Source of the DNA: CAZTHL01 sp964613585
GTDB taxonomy: Bacteria > Pseudomonadota > Alphaproteobacteria > DSM-16000 > Inquilinaceae
NCBI GenBank assembly: GCA_964613585.1
Contig: CAZTHL010000056.1
Coordinates: 1 to 22,890, forward strand
DNA length: 22,890 nt
Direction of reading: 5' to 3'
Position 1 is the first letter of the stretch. Each line of letters begins with the position of its first letter. Positions 6,540 through 14,881 of this stretch are shown here, piece after piece. A program made the position numbers and the translations under genes. Under the pieces are notes generated by a model that searched no databases, was not told where the DNA came from, and worked only from the letters and a program-made list of their open reading frames with translations.

Positions 6540-8663
6540 TTGAGCACCGCGTCGCCCGAAGCCGCGCGGAAGCCATTGACCTTGGTCGGATCCCCGTCTC
6601 GCCCGCCTTCGACCCACTTCTTGCCATGCCGCCGGCTGCTCGCCGCCGCGGCGGCAGCCCTGGCCTGGACGGCCGGGCCGGCCGGCGCCGAGCCATCGCC
6701 GCGGACGGTCCCCACCCCCCTCGGCGCCCTGGGCGGCGTCGGCCTGATCACCGTGCCCAGCGCCCGGACGCTGTCCGACGGCGAGGCGGCCGTGAGCGTG
6801 GCCGGCGACGGCCGACAGCGGCACGTCAGCCTGACCGTCCAGGCGCTGCCGCGCATCGAGGCCGTTCTCCGCTATTCGGAGCCGGGAGGCTGGCGCCGGG
6901 CGGATCCGGGGCCCGTCATCGTCGGCGGCGATGTGAAGGCCGTGCTGCTGCGCGAGGACAGGCACCGGCCCCAGCTTGCCGCCGGCCTCCGCGGCCTCGG
7001 CCCCGACAGCCGGCTGCGGGGCGAGTTCATCGCCCTGTCGAAGCGATATCGGGCGGCCGACCTCACGCTCGGGATCGGCTGGGGTCGGCTCGCCGGCGCC
7101 GGGAGCTTCCCAAACCCGTTGACCGTGCTCCATGGCCGTTTCGGCCAGGATCGGAGAGGACAGCCGCTCGGCGACCTTCTGGGTGGCCGAACGGCCGGCG
7201 TGTTCGGCGGACTCACGCTGGACACACCGCTGGCCGGCCTCGCCTTGCTGGCCGAGTTCGGCCCGCCGCTCGCCCTGACCGGGCCCGTGAGCGCCCACGG
7301 CTCGGCCTCGCCGGCGCCCATGGGGGTCGGCCTGTCCTGGGAGCCGCGCCCCTGGCTGCAGGCCGGCCTGGCCGTTGAGCCGGGCCGCCGGGTCACCGCC
7401 CGGGCCTCCCTACGCTTCGGCGCCGGCGACCTGCCGCTGCGGGCTGCGGTCCCGGCGCCGCATGCATCCGCCGACTTCGGGTCGCCGGACGGGCCGCTCA
7501 GCCCGTCGGCGCTGCTTGAGACCCTGGCGCAACACGGCCTGCCCGTTCGCGCCGTCGAGCGGCGGCCGGACGAGCTCAGAGCCCGGCTTGACGACGATCC
7601 CCACCTCGACATCAGCCGGAGCCTCGGCCGCACGGCGCGCCTGCTGAACGGATTGGCCGCACCGGGAGTGGAGCGGTTCCGGATCACGCTGCAGCAGTCC
7701 GGCCTGCCGACGGCGGAGATCGATCTGCTGCGCGACGACATCGATCGGGCCGTTCGTCATGCCGGCAGCACGGCCGAAATCTGGCGGACGGCGCGGCTCG
7801 CCCCGGCCAGCCCGTCGCGCGGCCGGGGCGGCCTGCGCTTTCGGCTCGAGCCGCGGCTGGAGGTCGATCCGCTCCCGGAAAGCGGCACGCCCGCGGGACG
7901 GGCCTCCCTGGTCGGCGGGCTCGGGCTCGATCTCGGCGCCGGCGTCAGGCTCGGGCTGGAGGGACGCCTGAACGGCGCCAGCTCGCTTCCGCCGACGGCG
8001 GACGCGGAGCCCGGCGCGACGTCGGCGGTGCGTCGGGATCGCGGCCGCTTCGCCGCAGCCTCGCGGCTGGGGCTCGAGCGGCTCGACCTCAACGGGCTGG
8101 GGACCACCGGCGAGCTGTTCGTCCGAGCCGGCCTTGGTGTCTTCGAGGAGGCTCTGCTGGGCCTCGATGCGGAAGCGCTGTGGCGGCCGTTTCGTGGCCG
8201 CGTCGCTCTCGGCGCCCAGGTCAGCGCCCTGTGGCGACGGGATCCGGAGACGTTCCTCGGCATTGACGCCGGACCGCGGCCGGGTGCGTTCCTAGATGTC
8301 CATTTTCGCCCGGGCCTGGACGACGTGAGCGCGCGCCTGTCGCTCGGCCGGTATCTGGCCGGCGATCTCGGCGCGACCCTGGCCGGGGCGCGGCGCTTCG
8401 GCAACGGCCTGACGGTCGGCGCCTTCGTCACCGCCACTGATGCCGCCGAGCCGCCGACGGGCCACATCGATCTCGGCGTCAGGCTGACCGTGCCGCTGCA
8501 GTTCATCCGGGGCCTGCCGTCCCGGGCCAGCGCGCAGGTGACCCTGCGACCGCTGACGCGGGATGCCGGCCAGCGACTGGAGCATCCGCTAGCGCTGCAG
8601 CCGCTGACCGACCCCGGAAGCTTTGCCGAGATTGCCCGGACCTGGCCCGGCCTGCTCCGATGA
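6540..8663 (+). CDS. YjbH-family outer-membrane beta-barrel protein
   Basis: YjbH-like proteins (DUF940 family) are predicted outer-membrane barrels linked to exopolysaccharide export. After a long n-region, CRRLLAAAAAALAWTAGPAGA (30-50) forms a signal peptide, with likely cleavage after Ala50. The mature start has the family signature GGVGLITVPSAR (65-76), followed by a stretch like SKRYRAADLTLGIGWGRLAG seen in this family. The C-terminal half is rich in alternating-hydrophobicity strands, as expected of a barrel. A central segment (LETLAQHGLPVRAVE) matches the periplasmic part of the family. The first in-frame start is a TTG at 6540, with AAGG 12 nt upstream; another TTG lies at 6576, so the N-terminus is uncertain. 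The usual yjbEFG partners are absent from the window, and the upstream neighbour is the 28-bp repeat array. Confidence 0.8.
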   Translation: MSTASPEAARKPLTLVGSPSRPPSTHFLPCRRLLAAAAAALAWTAGPAGAEPSPRTVPTPLGALGGVGLITVPSARTLSDGEAAVSVAGDGRQRHVSLTVQALPRIEAVLRYSEPGGWRRADPGPVIVGGDVKAVLLREDRHRPQLAAGLRGLGPDSRLRGEFIALSKRYRAADLTLGIGWGRLAGAGSFPNPLTVLHGRFGQDRRGQPLGDLLGGRTAGVFGGLTLDTPLAGLALLAEFGPPLALTGPVSAHGSASPAPMGVGLSWEPRPWLQAGLAVEPGRRVTARASLRFGAGDLPLRAAVPAPHASADFGSPDGPLSPSALLETLAQHGLPVRAVERRPDELRARLDDDPHLDISRSLGRTARLLNGLAAPGVERFRITLQQSGLPTAEIDLLRDDIDRAVRHAGSTAEIWRTARLAPASPSRGRGGLRFRLEPRLEVDPLPESGTPAGRASLVGGLGLDLGAGVRLGLEGRLNGASSLPPTADAEPGATSAVRRDRGRFAAASRLGLERLDLNGLGTTGELFVRAGLGVFEEALLGLDAEALWRPFRGRVALGAQVSALWRRDPETFLGIDAGPRPGAFLDVHFRPGLDDVSARLSLGRYLAGDLGATLAGARRFGNGLTVGAFVTATDAAEPPTGHIDLGVRLTVPLQFIRGLPSRASAQVTLRPLTRDAGQRLEHPLALQPLTDPGSFAEIARTWPGLLR

Positions 8664-8812
8664 GCGGGCCGCGCCGGACCTGGCCGGCGGCAGGCCGGAC
8701 CGAGCGGTCGTCGCCTCGTCGGCGGGATCGGCCGCACGACCGGGATGGTCGCGAGCCGCCGGGACCGAAAGTGGCGACGCCCGGGCCGCCACAGGACGGC
8801 CGCGCCGACCCC

Positions 8813-8832
8813 GCCGGGCCCAGCGGCCCGGC
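8813..8832. terminator. Hairpin between convergent genes
   Basis: GCCGGGCC and GGCCCGGC pair perfectly over 8 bp around CAGC. It lies between the convergent stops of the YjbH gene (8663) and the minus-strand gene ending at 8847, so it could act in both directions. No T-run follows on either strand. The rest of 8664-8846 shows no supported gene. Confidence 0.35.
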
Positions 8833-8846
8833 CGCGGCGTGATCGT

Positions 8847-9281
8847 TCAGCCGGCCTGGGAACGGCGCGGCGCCGGCTCGACCGCGGCCTCGCCAGCCGC
8901 GGCGGGGTCCGCGTCGACCTCCGGCAATCGGCCGCCATCGCGCAGGCGCGGCAAGGACATGGCCGCCTCGACCCGCGGCTGCGACCCCACGGCCTGCAAC
9001 GACAGCAGCCCCGCTGCCGGGGTCGGCACAGCCGGCTGAGGCAGGCGAACAACCTCGCCCGTCCTGGAGGCGGCGGCCGGCCGCTCGTGGGTCTGCAGCA
9101 CCTCGCGCAGGACGTGGCGAAAATCGGCTTCGGACGTGCTGCCGGCACGCTCGGACACGATCGACCGCGCGCCGTTCTGCGACCCGGTCGACGAGGAGCC
9201 GTGGGCGTTGGGCAGCGGCAACGCAGACGATCCGACGGCCCGGCCCGCCCCGGGAATGAACGCATCGAATTGGCCCGACAT
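8847..9281 (-). CDS. Hypothetical protein, 144 aa, low complexity
   Basis: I do not recognise this protein. The ATG at 9281 has a very good ribosome site (TAGGAG, 6 nt upstream), which is the main reason to accept it as real. Residues 1-50 are rich in Ser, Gly and Ala. A short helical segment, EADFRHVLREVLQTHERP (51-68), is the most protein-like part. The remainder is rich in Pro, Ala and Arg and probably disordered. No signal peptide or membrane segment is visible. It lies downstream of scfR on the same strand, but a 165-bp gap with a terminator-like hairpin separates them, so it probably has its own promoter. A small regulatory or flagellum-associated disordered protein is possible, but there is no direct support. 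Confidence 0.55.
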   Translation of the reverse strand: MSGQFDAFIPGAGRAVGSSALPLPNAHGSSSTGSQNGARSIVSERAGSTSEADFRHVLREVLQTHERPAAASRTGEVVRLPQPAVPTPAAGLLSLQAVGSQPRVEAAMSLPRLRDGGRLPEVDADPAAAGEAAVEPAPRRSQAG

Positions 9282-9409
9282 GGCCCGCTCCTACTTGGAA
9301 CCCGCAACGCCTCTCGGAAGAACGTGACGCTGGCGACACGCCGTCCCTGGGTGGGACGGCCTTGTCATAGCAGGGCAAATACTTACCGGCGGTAAACATT
9401 GCCGGTCGA

Positions 9410-9426
9410 CGGGCAGGTTCTGCCCG
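9410..9426 (-). terminator. Hairpin downstream of scfR
   Basis: CGGGCAG and CTGCCCG pair over 7 bp around GTT, 20 bp after the scfR stop. A competing longer pairing of TTGCCGG (9399-9405) with CCGGCAA (9424-9430) shares bases with it. Only a weak T-rich stretch follows on the minus strand. Just beyond lies the palindrome TTACC-GGC-GGTAA (9383-9395), a possible operator for the next gene. Confidence 0.35.
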
Positions 9427-9446
9427 GCAAGGCTCGCCGCTCCGGC

Positions 9447-10883
9447 TCAGGATGGGCGCGGCTGCATGATGTAGGGCGTGGCGCCGCGCACGTTCTCGTC
9501 CAGCATCAGCTCGTGATGAACGGGGGGGAAGGCGCGCTGGCTGCAATCGAGGCGGGGACAGACACGGCAATGCAGGCCGACCGGCACCGCAACGTCCTCG
9601 CTTGTCAGGTCGACGCCGTCTGCGTAGACGAGCTGCGCCGCATAGGTGATGTCGCAGCCAAGCGCGATCGCAAAGGTCTGGCCGGGATGCCGGTAGCCGG
9701 CCCCGGCCTTGTCCACGGTGCGGGACAGGCTGAAGATGCGCTGCCCATCGGGCATCTCCGAGACCTGCGTATGGATTCGGCGCGGCCATCGAAAGGCATC
9801 GTGAAGGTTCCAGCGGGGACAGGCCCCGCCCAGCCGGGCAAAGGGAAGCGCGCTCGCGCTGAGGCGCTTGGAGATGTTGCCGGCCTTGTCGACCCGGATG
9901 AGGAAGAAGGGAACGCCGCGGGAGCCGGGTCGCTGCAGCGTGGTAAGGCGGACGCAGACCTGCTCGACACTGGCGGCGAAGCGCTGGCGCAGGATCTCGA
10001 TGTCGTAGCGCACGGCCGTGGCGGCGCGATAGAAGCGGCCATAGGGCATGAGCAGGGCGCCGGCCAGGTAGTTGGCAAGGCAGATTCGGGCGAGCCGGGC
10101 GGCATCCGCGGAGGCGAAGCCGGCATCGGCCACGAGGCGGTCGAGCAGGTCCCGGTAGCGCAGATAGGCGATCTGCACGGCGAGTTGGAAGTTCCGGCTC
10201 GGCTGCTCGAGCATCTCCGAGAGCAGCAGACGCCGGCCGTGCCGATCGAATCGGCGCCGGGCCGTGCCCATGACCTCGAGGGGCATCACCTTGACCCGGA
10301 TATGGAGTTCCTCGTCCAGATAGCGCGACAACCCCTGGGGCAGGTCGTCGCTTTCCAGCATGCCGGACTGCCAGATCTCCTCCGCGGCCGTTTCCAGCTC
10401 CGGAAAGTAGTGCAGGTTCGTGTGGAGGAAGTCGTGGACCTGCTCCAGGGGCGGCGGCGGCGCGGGCTCGGCGCCATTCTGGCCGCCGGCCCCGCGCTCG
10501 GCGATCTGTCGCAGATCCTCCGTCGTCTTCCGATAGGCCCGATAGAGCGACAGCAGGGCGCCGGCCGGCGCAGGCGCGGCGTTCACGAGGTCGACGATGT
10601 CCTGGCCACCCAGACCCGCTCCCTCGAACAGCGGGTCGGCGAACACCTCCTGAACATCGGCCATGAGGCGGGCGCCGTCGTCCTCGGCGAAGGCATGGAG
10701 GTCGACATCGAAGGTCTGGCCGAGGCGCAGCAGCATATCGACCGTCACCGGTCGCTGGTTGTTCTCAATCAGGTTGAGGTAGCTGGGCGAAATGCCGAGG
10801 CGGCGCGCCATCTCGGCCTGGGTGATGGAATGCTCGCTGCGCAGCCGGCGCACCTTGTGGCCGAGCATCGCTTTCTTGGCCAT
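9447..10883 (-). CDS. ScfR/RamB-type short-chain fatty acyl transcriptional regulator
   Basis: This family senses acyl-CoA state and controls acetate, propionate and glyoxylate-bypass genes; examples are PccR of Rhodobacter and RamB of actinobacteria and Paracoccus. An N-terminal XRE helix-turn-helix lies at about 8-62 (TQAEMARRLGISPSYLNLIE at 21-40). The middle has an IrrE-like fold, but the position expected to read HExxH has FQLAVQIAYL, so a zinc peptidase site is absent, as in other family members. The C-terminal DUF2083 region carries the conserved C-x2-C-x4-C pattern CRVCPRLDC (439-447) followed by SQRAFPP, a candidate metal or Fe-S site. The length of 478 aa is typical. The ATG at 10883 has GAGGG 8 nt upstream. 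It is divergent from aceA across a 365-bp region with repeated TTTACAAA sites. That context makes control of isocitrate lyase the likely job. Confidence 0.87.
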   Translation of the reverse strand: MAKKAMLGHKVRRLRSEHSITQAEMARRLGISPSYLNLIENNQRPVTVDMLLRLGQTFDVDLHAFAEDDGARLMADVQEVFADPLFEGAGLGGQDIVDLVNAAPAPAGALLSLYRAYRKTTEDLRQIAERGAGGQNGAEPAPPPPLEQVHDFLHTNLHYFPELETAAEEIWQSGMLESDDLPQGLSRYLDEELHIRVKVMPLEVMGTARRRFDRHGRRLLLSEMLEQPSRNFQLAVQIAYLRYRDLLDRLVADAGFASADAARLARICLANYLAGALLMPYGRFYRAATAVRYDIEILRQRFAASVEQVCVRLTTLQRPGSRGVPFFLIRVDKAGNISKRLSASALPFARLGGACPRWNLHDAFRWPRRIHTQVSEMPDGQRIFSLSRTVDKAGAGYRHPGQTFAIALGCDITYAAQLVYADGVDLTSEDVAVPVGLHCRVCPRLDCSQRAFPPVHHELMLDENVRGATPYIMQPRPS

Positions 10884-10998
10884 GACCTGCGCCCTCAGCC
10901 GTGCATACCGTGCGCTGCCCGCGCGCTGCGATGTCGGTTTCGGGGTGCCCGCGACCGTCGCCCGACCGGGCCACCCGGTGGGGTCGCGTTATTGACAC

Positions 10999-11026
10999 AA
11001 TTTACTATCCTGGGCACCCTTTACAA
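10999..11026 (-). promoter_or_regulatory. Candidate scfR promoter
   Basis: On the minus strand TTGTAA (11026-11021) and TAAATT (11004-10999) lie 16 bp apart, a plausible -35/-10 pair. The -35 overlaps the first TTTACAAA box, so a bound regulator could repress its own gene. Assignment is by eye, and alphaproteobacterial promoters often deviate from the E. coli consensus. Confidence 0.3.
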
Positions 11027-11040
11027 AAATCGTTTACAAA
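11020..11040. promoter_or_regulatory. Tandem TTTACAAA boxes, candidate ScfR operator
   Basis: TTTACAAA occurs at 11020-11027 and 11033-11040, separated by 5 nt (a 13-bp period, a little over one helical turn). Reported sites for ScfR/RamB proteins are TTTGCAAA-like, from memory, so these boxes differ at one position. They lie about 27 bp upstream of the candidate aceA -35, a position suited to an activator. Confidence 0.5.
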
Positions 11041-11054
11041 ATCGCGGATTTTTC

Positions 11055-11071
11055 GTCAACGCTTTGTTGAC
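11055..11071. promoter_or_regulatory. Inverted repeat GTCAAC-N5-GTTGAC
   Basis: A perfect 6-bp inverted repeat with a 5-nt spacer. Its right arm overlaps the candidate aceA -35 box. It could be a second operator in the scfR-aceA region, perhaps for a different regulator than the TTTACAAA boxes. Confidence 0.4.
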
Positions 11072-11095
11072 TTGGCCGCCTCATATCAGTAGTCT
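11067..11095 (+). promoter_or_regulatory. Candidate aceA promoter
   Basis: TTGACT (11067-11072) and TAGTCT (11090-11095) are spaced 17 bp. The -35 is near consensus and the -10 is weak, which would fit a promoter that needs an activator. It would give a 5' leader of about 150 nt before the aceA start at 11249. Confidence 0.35.
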
Positions 11096-11248
11096 CCTAA
11101 TTCAAGAGCGTCCTGAAGTTCACAAGCTTGACAGGTCGGCGTCAGCAGTGCGAGAAGATTACAGGCTGTAAATCGCGCCGCCCGGCAAGTCCGGGTGGCT
11201 CGGGCCTCGCGGCTCGCGGCAGGAGCCTGGCAAAGGAGTTGTGGAGAG

Positions 11249-12541
<1,293 letters not shown>

Positions 12542-12544
12542 GCC

Positions 12545-12582
12545 GGATCGCCCCGGATCGCCCCGGATCGCCCCGGATCGCC
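12545..12582. repeat. 10-bp tandem repeat, 3.8 copies
   Basis: GGATCGCCCC repeats perfectly at 12545-12554, 12555-12564 and 12565-12574, with a partial copy to 12582. It begins 3 bp after the aceA stop codon. It lies in untranslated sequence and shows no strong hairpin of its own. Confidence 0.9.
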
Positions 12583-12944
12583 GAGGAGACGCGAAAGAGA
12601 CGAGGATGCCGGAAGCGGTATAGCGGACGCAGGGGGTCTGCGTCGTCGGGGGACCGGCGCAGATCCTTGCGCGCTCGGAGCCGATGTTGGGGGACGTCGG
12701 TTTCGAGCATTGGGGCCGCCGCCCATTCAGGGCGCTTTTCCTGGGCGGCGGCCCCGCTCATCTTCGGGACATCGGCTGGCTTCGAGACGTCACCTTGGCC
12801 GGGGTCGCCATGGCCGGACCCACCGTGGTTCGCTTCAAGACGGCCGGACGGGGCGGCCGACCCGGGAAAATCATGCTGTCCAATCCCGCCTGCTCTGCGC
12901 CAGAATGTCCGTCGTCCAACGACCAATAAGGGGAGGACGACGCA
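12583..12944. other. Gene-free stretch after aceA
   Basis: I see no convincing gene here. An 81-codon ORF (12684-12929, plus) runs straight through the large inverted repeat and resembles no known protein. The notable content is that inverted repeat and a near direct repeat: GGGACGTCGGTTTCGAG (starting about 12692) is echoed as GGGACATCGG...CTTCGAG (12767-12787). The end of the stretch should hold the promoter of the DUF2189 gene. Confidence 0.4.
12712..12755. repeat. Perfect 14-bp inverted repeat, 16-nt spacer
   Basis: GGGGCCGCCGCCCA (12712-12725) and TGGGCGGCGGCCCC (12742-12755) are perfect reverse complements. An outer pair, CCGATGT (12681-12687) and ACATCGG (12769-12775), extends the symmetry. 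In RNA this would be a very stable hairpin. It has no following T-run, so it may be a termination or mRNA-stabilising element for aceA, part of an ncRNA, or a protein site. Confidence 0.85.
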
Positions 12945-13745
12945 ATGACCGACGCCACGGAGCAGGTGGCGCAGACGCCGCTGCCGCGCATCAACAAGGT
13001 CGATATCGAGCGGCCCTGGCAGTGGCTCCAGGCCGGCTGGCGGGACCTGCGCGCGACACCGACGATCGGTCCGGTGTACGGAGCCCTCTACGCGGTGCTG
13101 GGTCTCGGCCTGGTAACGTTCCTGTGGCTGAACCAGGTTCTGTATGTCAGCCTGCCGCTGGGCTCCATGTTCATCCTGCTCGGGCCGATCCTGGCCGTCG
13201 GCCTCTACTCGGTGAGCCAGGACCGGATGGACGGGCGCCAGCCGAGCCTGGCGCGCTCGCTCACCGCGTGGCGGGCCAACCCGTCGCAGATCGCGCTGAT
13301 GGGCGTGGCGCTGCTGCTGTTCGCCTTTGCCTGGATGCGGCTTGCCTTCCTGATCTTCTTCGCCTTCTTCGGGCTTTCGCCGGTGGCGCCCGAGGCCTTG
13401 ATCATGGTCGACGAGATCCTGTCGCCGGAGCGGATACCGTTCCTTGCGGTCGGCACCGCGGTCGGCGCCGTGCTGGCGGCCTGCGCCTTCGCCATCAGCG
13501 TGGTCTCCATCCCCCTGCTTGTCGACCACAGGGAGGCCAACGTCATCACGGCCATCATCACCAGCGTGCGGGCGGTCCAGGAGAATTTCTGGACCATGGC
13601 CCTGTGGGCCTGGCTGATCGCCCTGTTCATCGGTGCCGGACTGATCACCGCCTATGTCGGGCTCATCGTCACCCTGCCGCTGATCGGCCACGCCAGTTGG
13701 CACGCCTACAAGGACATCGTGTCCTGGGATGAGACGGCGGCATAG
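12945..13745 (+). CDS. DUF2189 family integral membrane protein
   Basis: DUF2189 proteins are multi-pass inner-membrane proteins of unknown function common in Alphaproteobacteria. The N-terminal INKVDIERPWQWLQAGWRDL (17-36) is the family start signature. About six hydrophobic segments follow, at roughly 46-62, 67-88, 110-145, 165-190, 205-230 and 235-255, ending with the ASWHAYKDIV motif near the C-terminus. The length of 266 aa is typical. The ATG has GGGGAGG 8 nt upstream. The gene stands alone between a 400-bp non-coding stretch and the small membrane-protein gene, so the context gives little clue to its role. Confidence 0.83.
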   Translation: MTDATEQVAQTPLPRINKVDIERPWQWLQAGWRDLRATPTIGPVYGALYAVLGLGLVTFLWLNQVLYVSLPLGSMFILLGPILAVGLYSVSQDRMDGRQPSLARSLTAWRANPSQIALMGVALLLFAFAWMRLAFLIFFAFFGLSPVAPEALIMVDEILSPERIPFLAVGTAVGAVLAACAFAISVVSIPLLVDHREANVITAIITSVRAVQENFWTMALWAWLIALFIGAGLITAYVGLIVTLPLIGHASWHAYKDIVSWDETAA

Positions 13746-13857
13746 ACGAGGTGCCGGGAAGCGGCCCGCGCCGAAAGCCCGGTCGAGGAGTGAGCGCGCG
13801 CGCCCCCCGCGGACCACGCCGTCCGGCACTGTGGAGTCCGATCTCGCCCGCCCTTAA

Positions 13858-13876
13858 GGGACGCGAAAGGCGTCCC
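13858..13876. other. Hairpin in the leader of the small membrane-protein gene
   Basis: GGGACGC and GCGTCCC pair over 7 bp around GAAAG. It lies about 110 bp after the DUF2189 stop and about 20 bp before the ribosome site of the next gene. It could be a weak terminator or a 5' leader structure; no T-run is present. Confidence 0.35.
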
Positions 13877-13914
13877 AGCCGACAAGACGGGGAGGAAGGA
13901 AGGAGCCGGACAGC

Positions 13915-14103
13915 ATGGCAAGTGCAGGCAAATGGGCCTTTGGGGTCGCGATGGCGTCTCTCGCCATCGCCGGCCTCGTCCTGGCGAGCCGGTCGGACGA
14001 GGATGGCCCGTATCTTGCCGGCCTGATGCTCTTCCTGTTGGGGATCCTTGTAGTCTTCCGGCTGATCGGCCGCCATTCGGGCACACCGCAGAAGCCGCAT
14101 TGA
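13915..14103 (+). CDS. Small membrane protein, 62 aa
   Basis: The protein is not recognised as a named family. It has two predicted membrane helices, WAFGVAMASLAIAGLVLA (7-24) and YLAGLMLFLLGILVVFRLIG (33-52). They are joined by a short acidic loop SRSDEDGP and followed by a basic tail, so both termini are probably cytoplasmic. The ATG has a strong purine-rich ribosome site (GGAAGGAG, about 9 nt upstream), and the sequence ends cleanly before the convergent exonuclease gene. The membrane topology and ribosome site make it likely real. Its partner and function cannot be inferred. Confidence 0.65.
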   Translation: MASAGKWAFGVAMASLAIAGLVLASRSDEDGPYLAGLMLFLLGILVVFRLIGRHSGTPQKPH

Positions 14104-14179
14104 CCGGGTCGGAGCCGATGGCCCCGGGCCCGCGTCGGCAAACCGTCGACGACCGGAGCCGACCCGTCCCGGCGTGTCC

Positions 14180-14800
14180 TCACCTCCTGGCGCCGTTCCT
14201 GCGGCGCTTCAGCTTGAGGTACATCATCGCGGCCAGAAGCGCGTCGTTCAACGCGTCGTGCTGGGCCCGAACCGGCAGGTCGAGCTCCTGGACGATGGTG
14301 TTGAAGCGGAGATCGACATAGCGACCGGGGTTCTCCCGAAACTTCATATCGTAGAACATGCCGGAGACCTCGACGATCCGGTTCGGCAGCGAGATGCCGA
14401 GCCGATCGAGCAGGTACTTGTTGATCATGGTCACGTCGAATTCGACGTAGTAGCCGACCAGAGGGCGGCTGCCGACGAAGCGGAGCAGCTGGTCGAGCCC
14501 CTGGTCGACCGTCATGCCCTGCCGCAGGTCCATGGGCCGCAACTGATGCACCGCCATGGCCTCCGCGGACATGCCCATGGTCGGCCGGATCAGCAGCTCG
14601 AGCCGCTCGCTGGTGAGGATGGTGTTGCCGCGGATCTTGACCGCCGCAATGCTGACGATGTCGTCGACCCAAGGGTCCAGGCCCGTGGTCTCGGTGTCGA
14701 GCGCCACCAGCTCGCCCGTCGTGTCAGGCTCGAACAGGAAGGCAAAGGCCGGGTCGCGCAGCAGCATGCGATCGACCCGGCGCTTCAGGTAGCGAAGCAT
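14180..14800 (-). CDS. 3'-5' exonuclease, DnaQ-like DEDDh family
   Basis: This is a predicted 3'-5' exonuclease related to the DNA polymerase III epsilon subunit. The five DEDDh catalytic residues are visible: Asp35 and Glu37 in LDTETTGLDP, Asp122 in YYVEFDV, and His181 and Asp186 in QHDALNDAL. The length of 206 aa and lack of a polymerase-binding tail argue against the true replicative DnaQ. It lies 81 bp downstream of the DUF294 gene on the same strand and is probably co-transcribed. The ribosome site at the ATG is weak, consistent with reinitiation. The pairing of this exonuclease type with a DUF294 protein next to actP recurs in several proteobacteria (from memory). The substrate is unknown; cleavage of RNA or a nucleotide signal is possible. 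Confidence 0.87.
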   Translation of the reverse strand: MLRYLKRRVDRMLLRDPAFAFLFEPDTTGELVALDTETTGLDPWVDDIVSIAAVKIRGNTILTSERLELLIRPTMGMSAEAMAVHQLRPMDLRQGMTVDQGLDQLLRFVGSRPLVGYYVEFDVTMINKYLLDRLGISLPNRIVEVSGMFYDMKFRENPGRYVDLRFNTIVQELDLPVRAQHDALNDALLAAMMYLKLKRRRNGARR

Positions 14801-14881
14801 CGCGTCAGCCGCGTCGGCCGCCGTCCGGGCTCCGCCGCGCCCGGGATCGGCAAACAGGTGGTGACGATCGGCACGGCATGG

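Noticed and set aside
8660..8842. 60-codon ORF overlapping the yjbH stop by ATGA
   Set aside because: The overlap resembles coupling, but the product is only an Arg/Pro-rich string typical of GC-rich non-coding frames, with no recognisable motif.
9399..11171. 590-codon plus-strand ORF opposite scfR
   Set aside because: It is antisense to the well-matched ScfR gene and has low-complexity GC-driven sequence without any family motif. Similar long shadows lie opposite aceA (11159-12424), the DUF294 gene (15566-16846), thrC (19229-20395) and yjbH (7757-9307).
12684..12929. 81-codon plus-strand ORF after aceA
   Set aside because: It reads through the 14-bp inverted repeat, the GGAG is only 3 nt from the ATG, and the product matches nothing I recognise.
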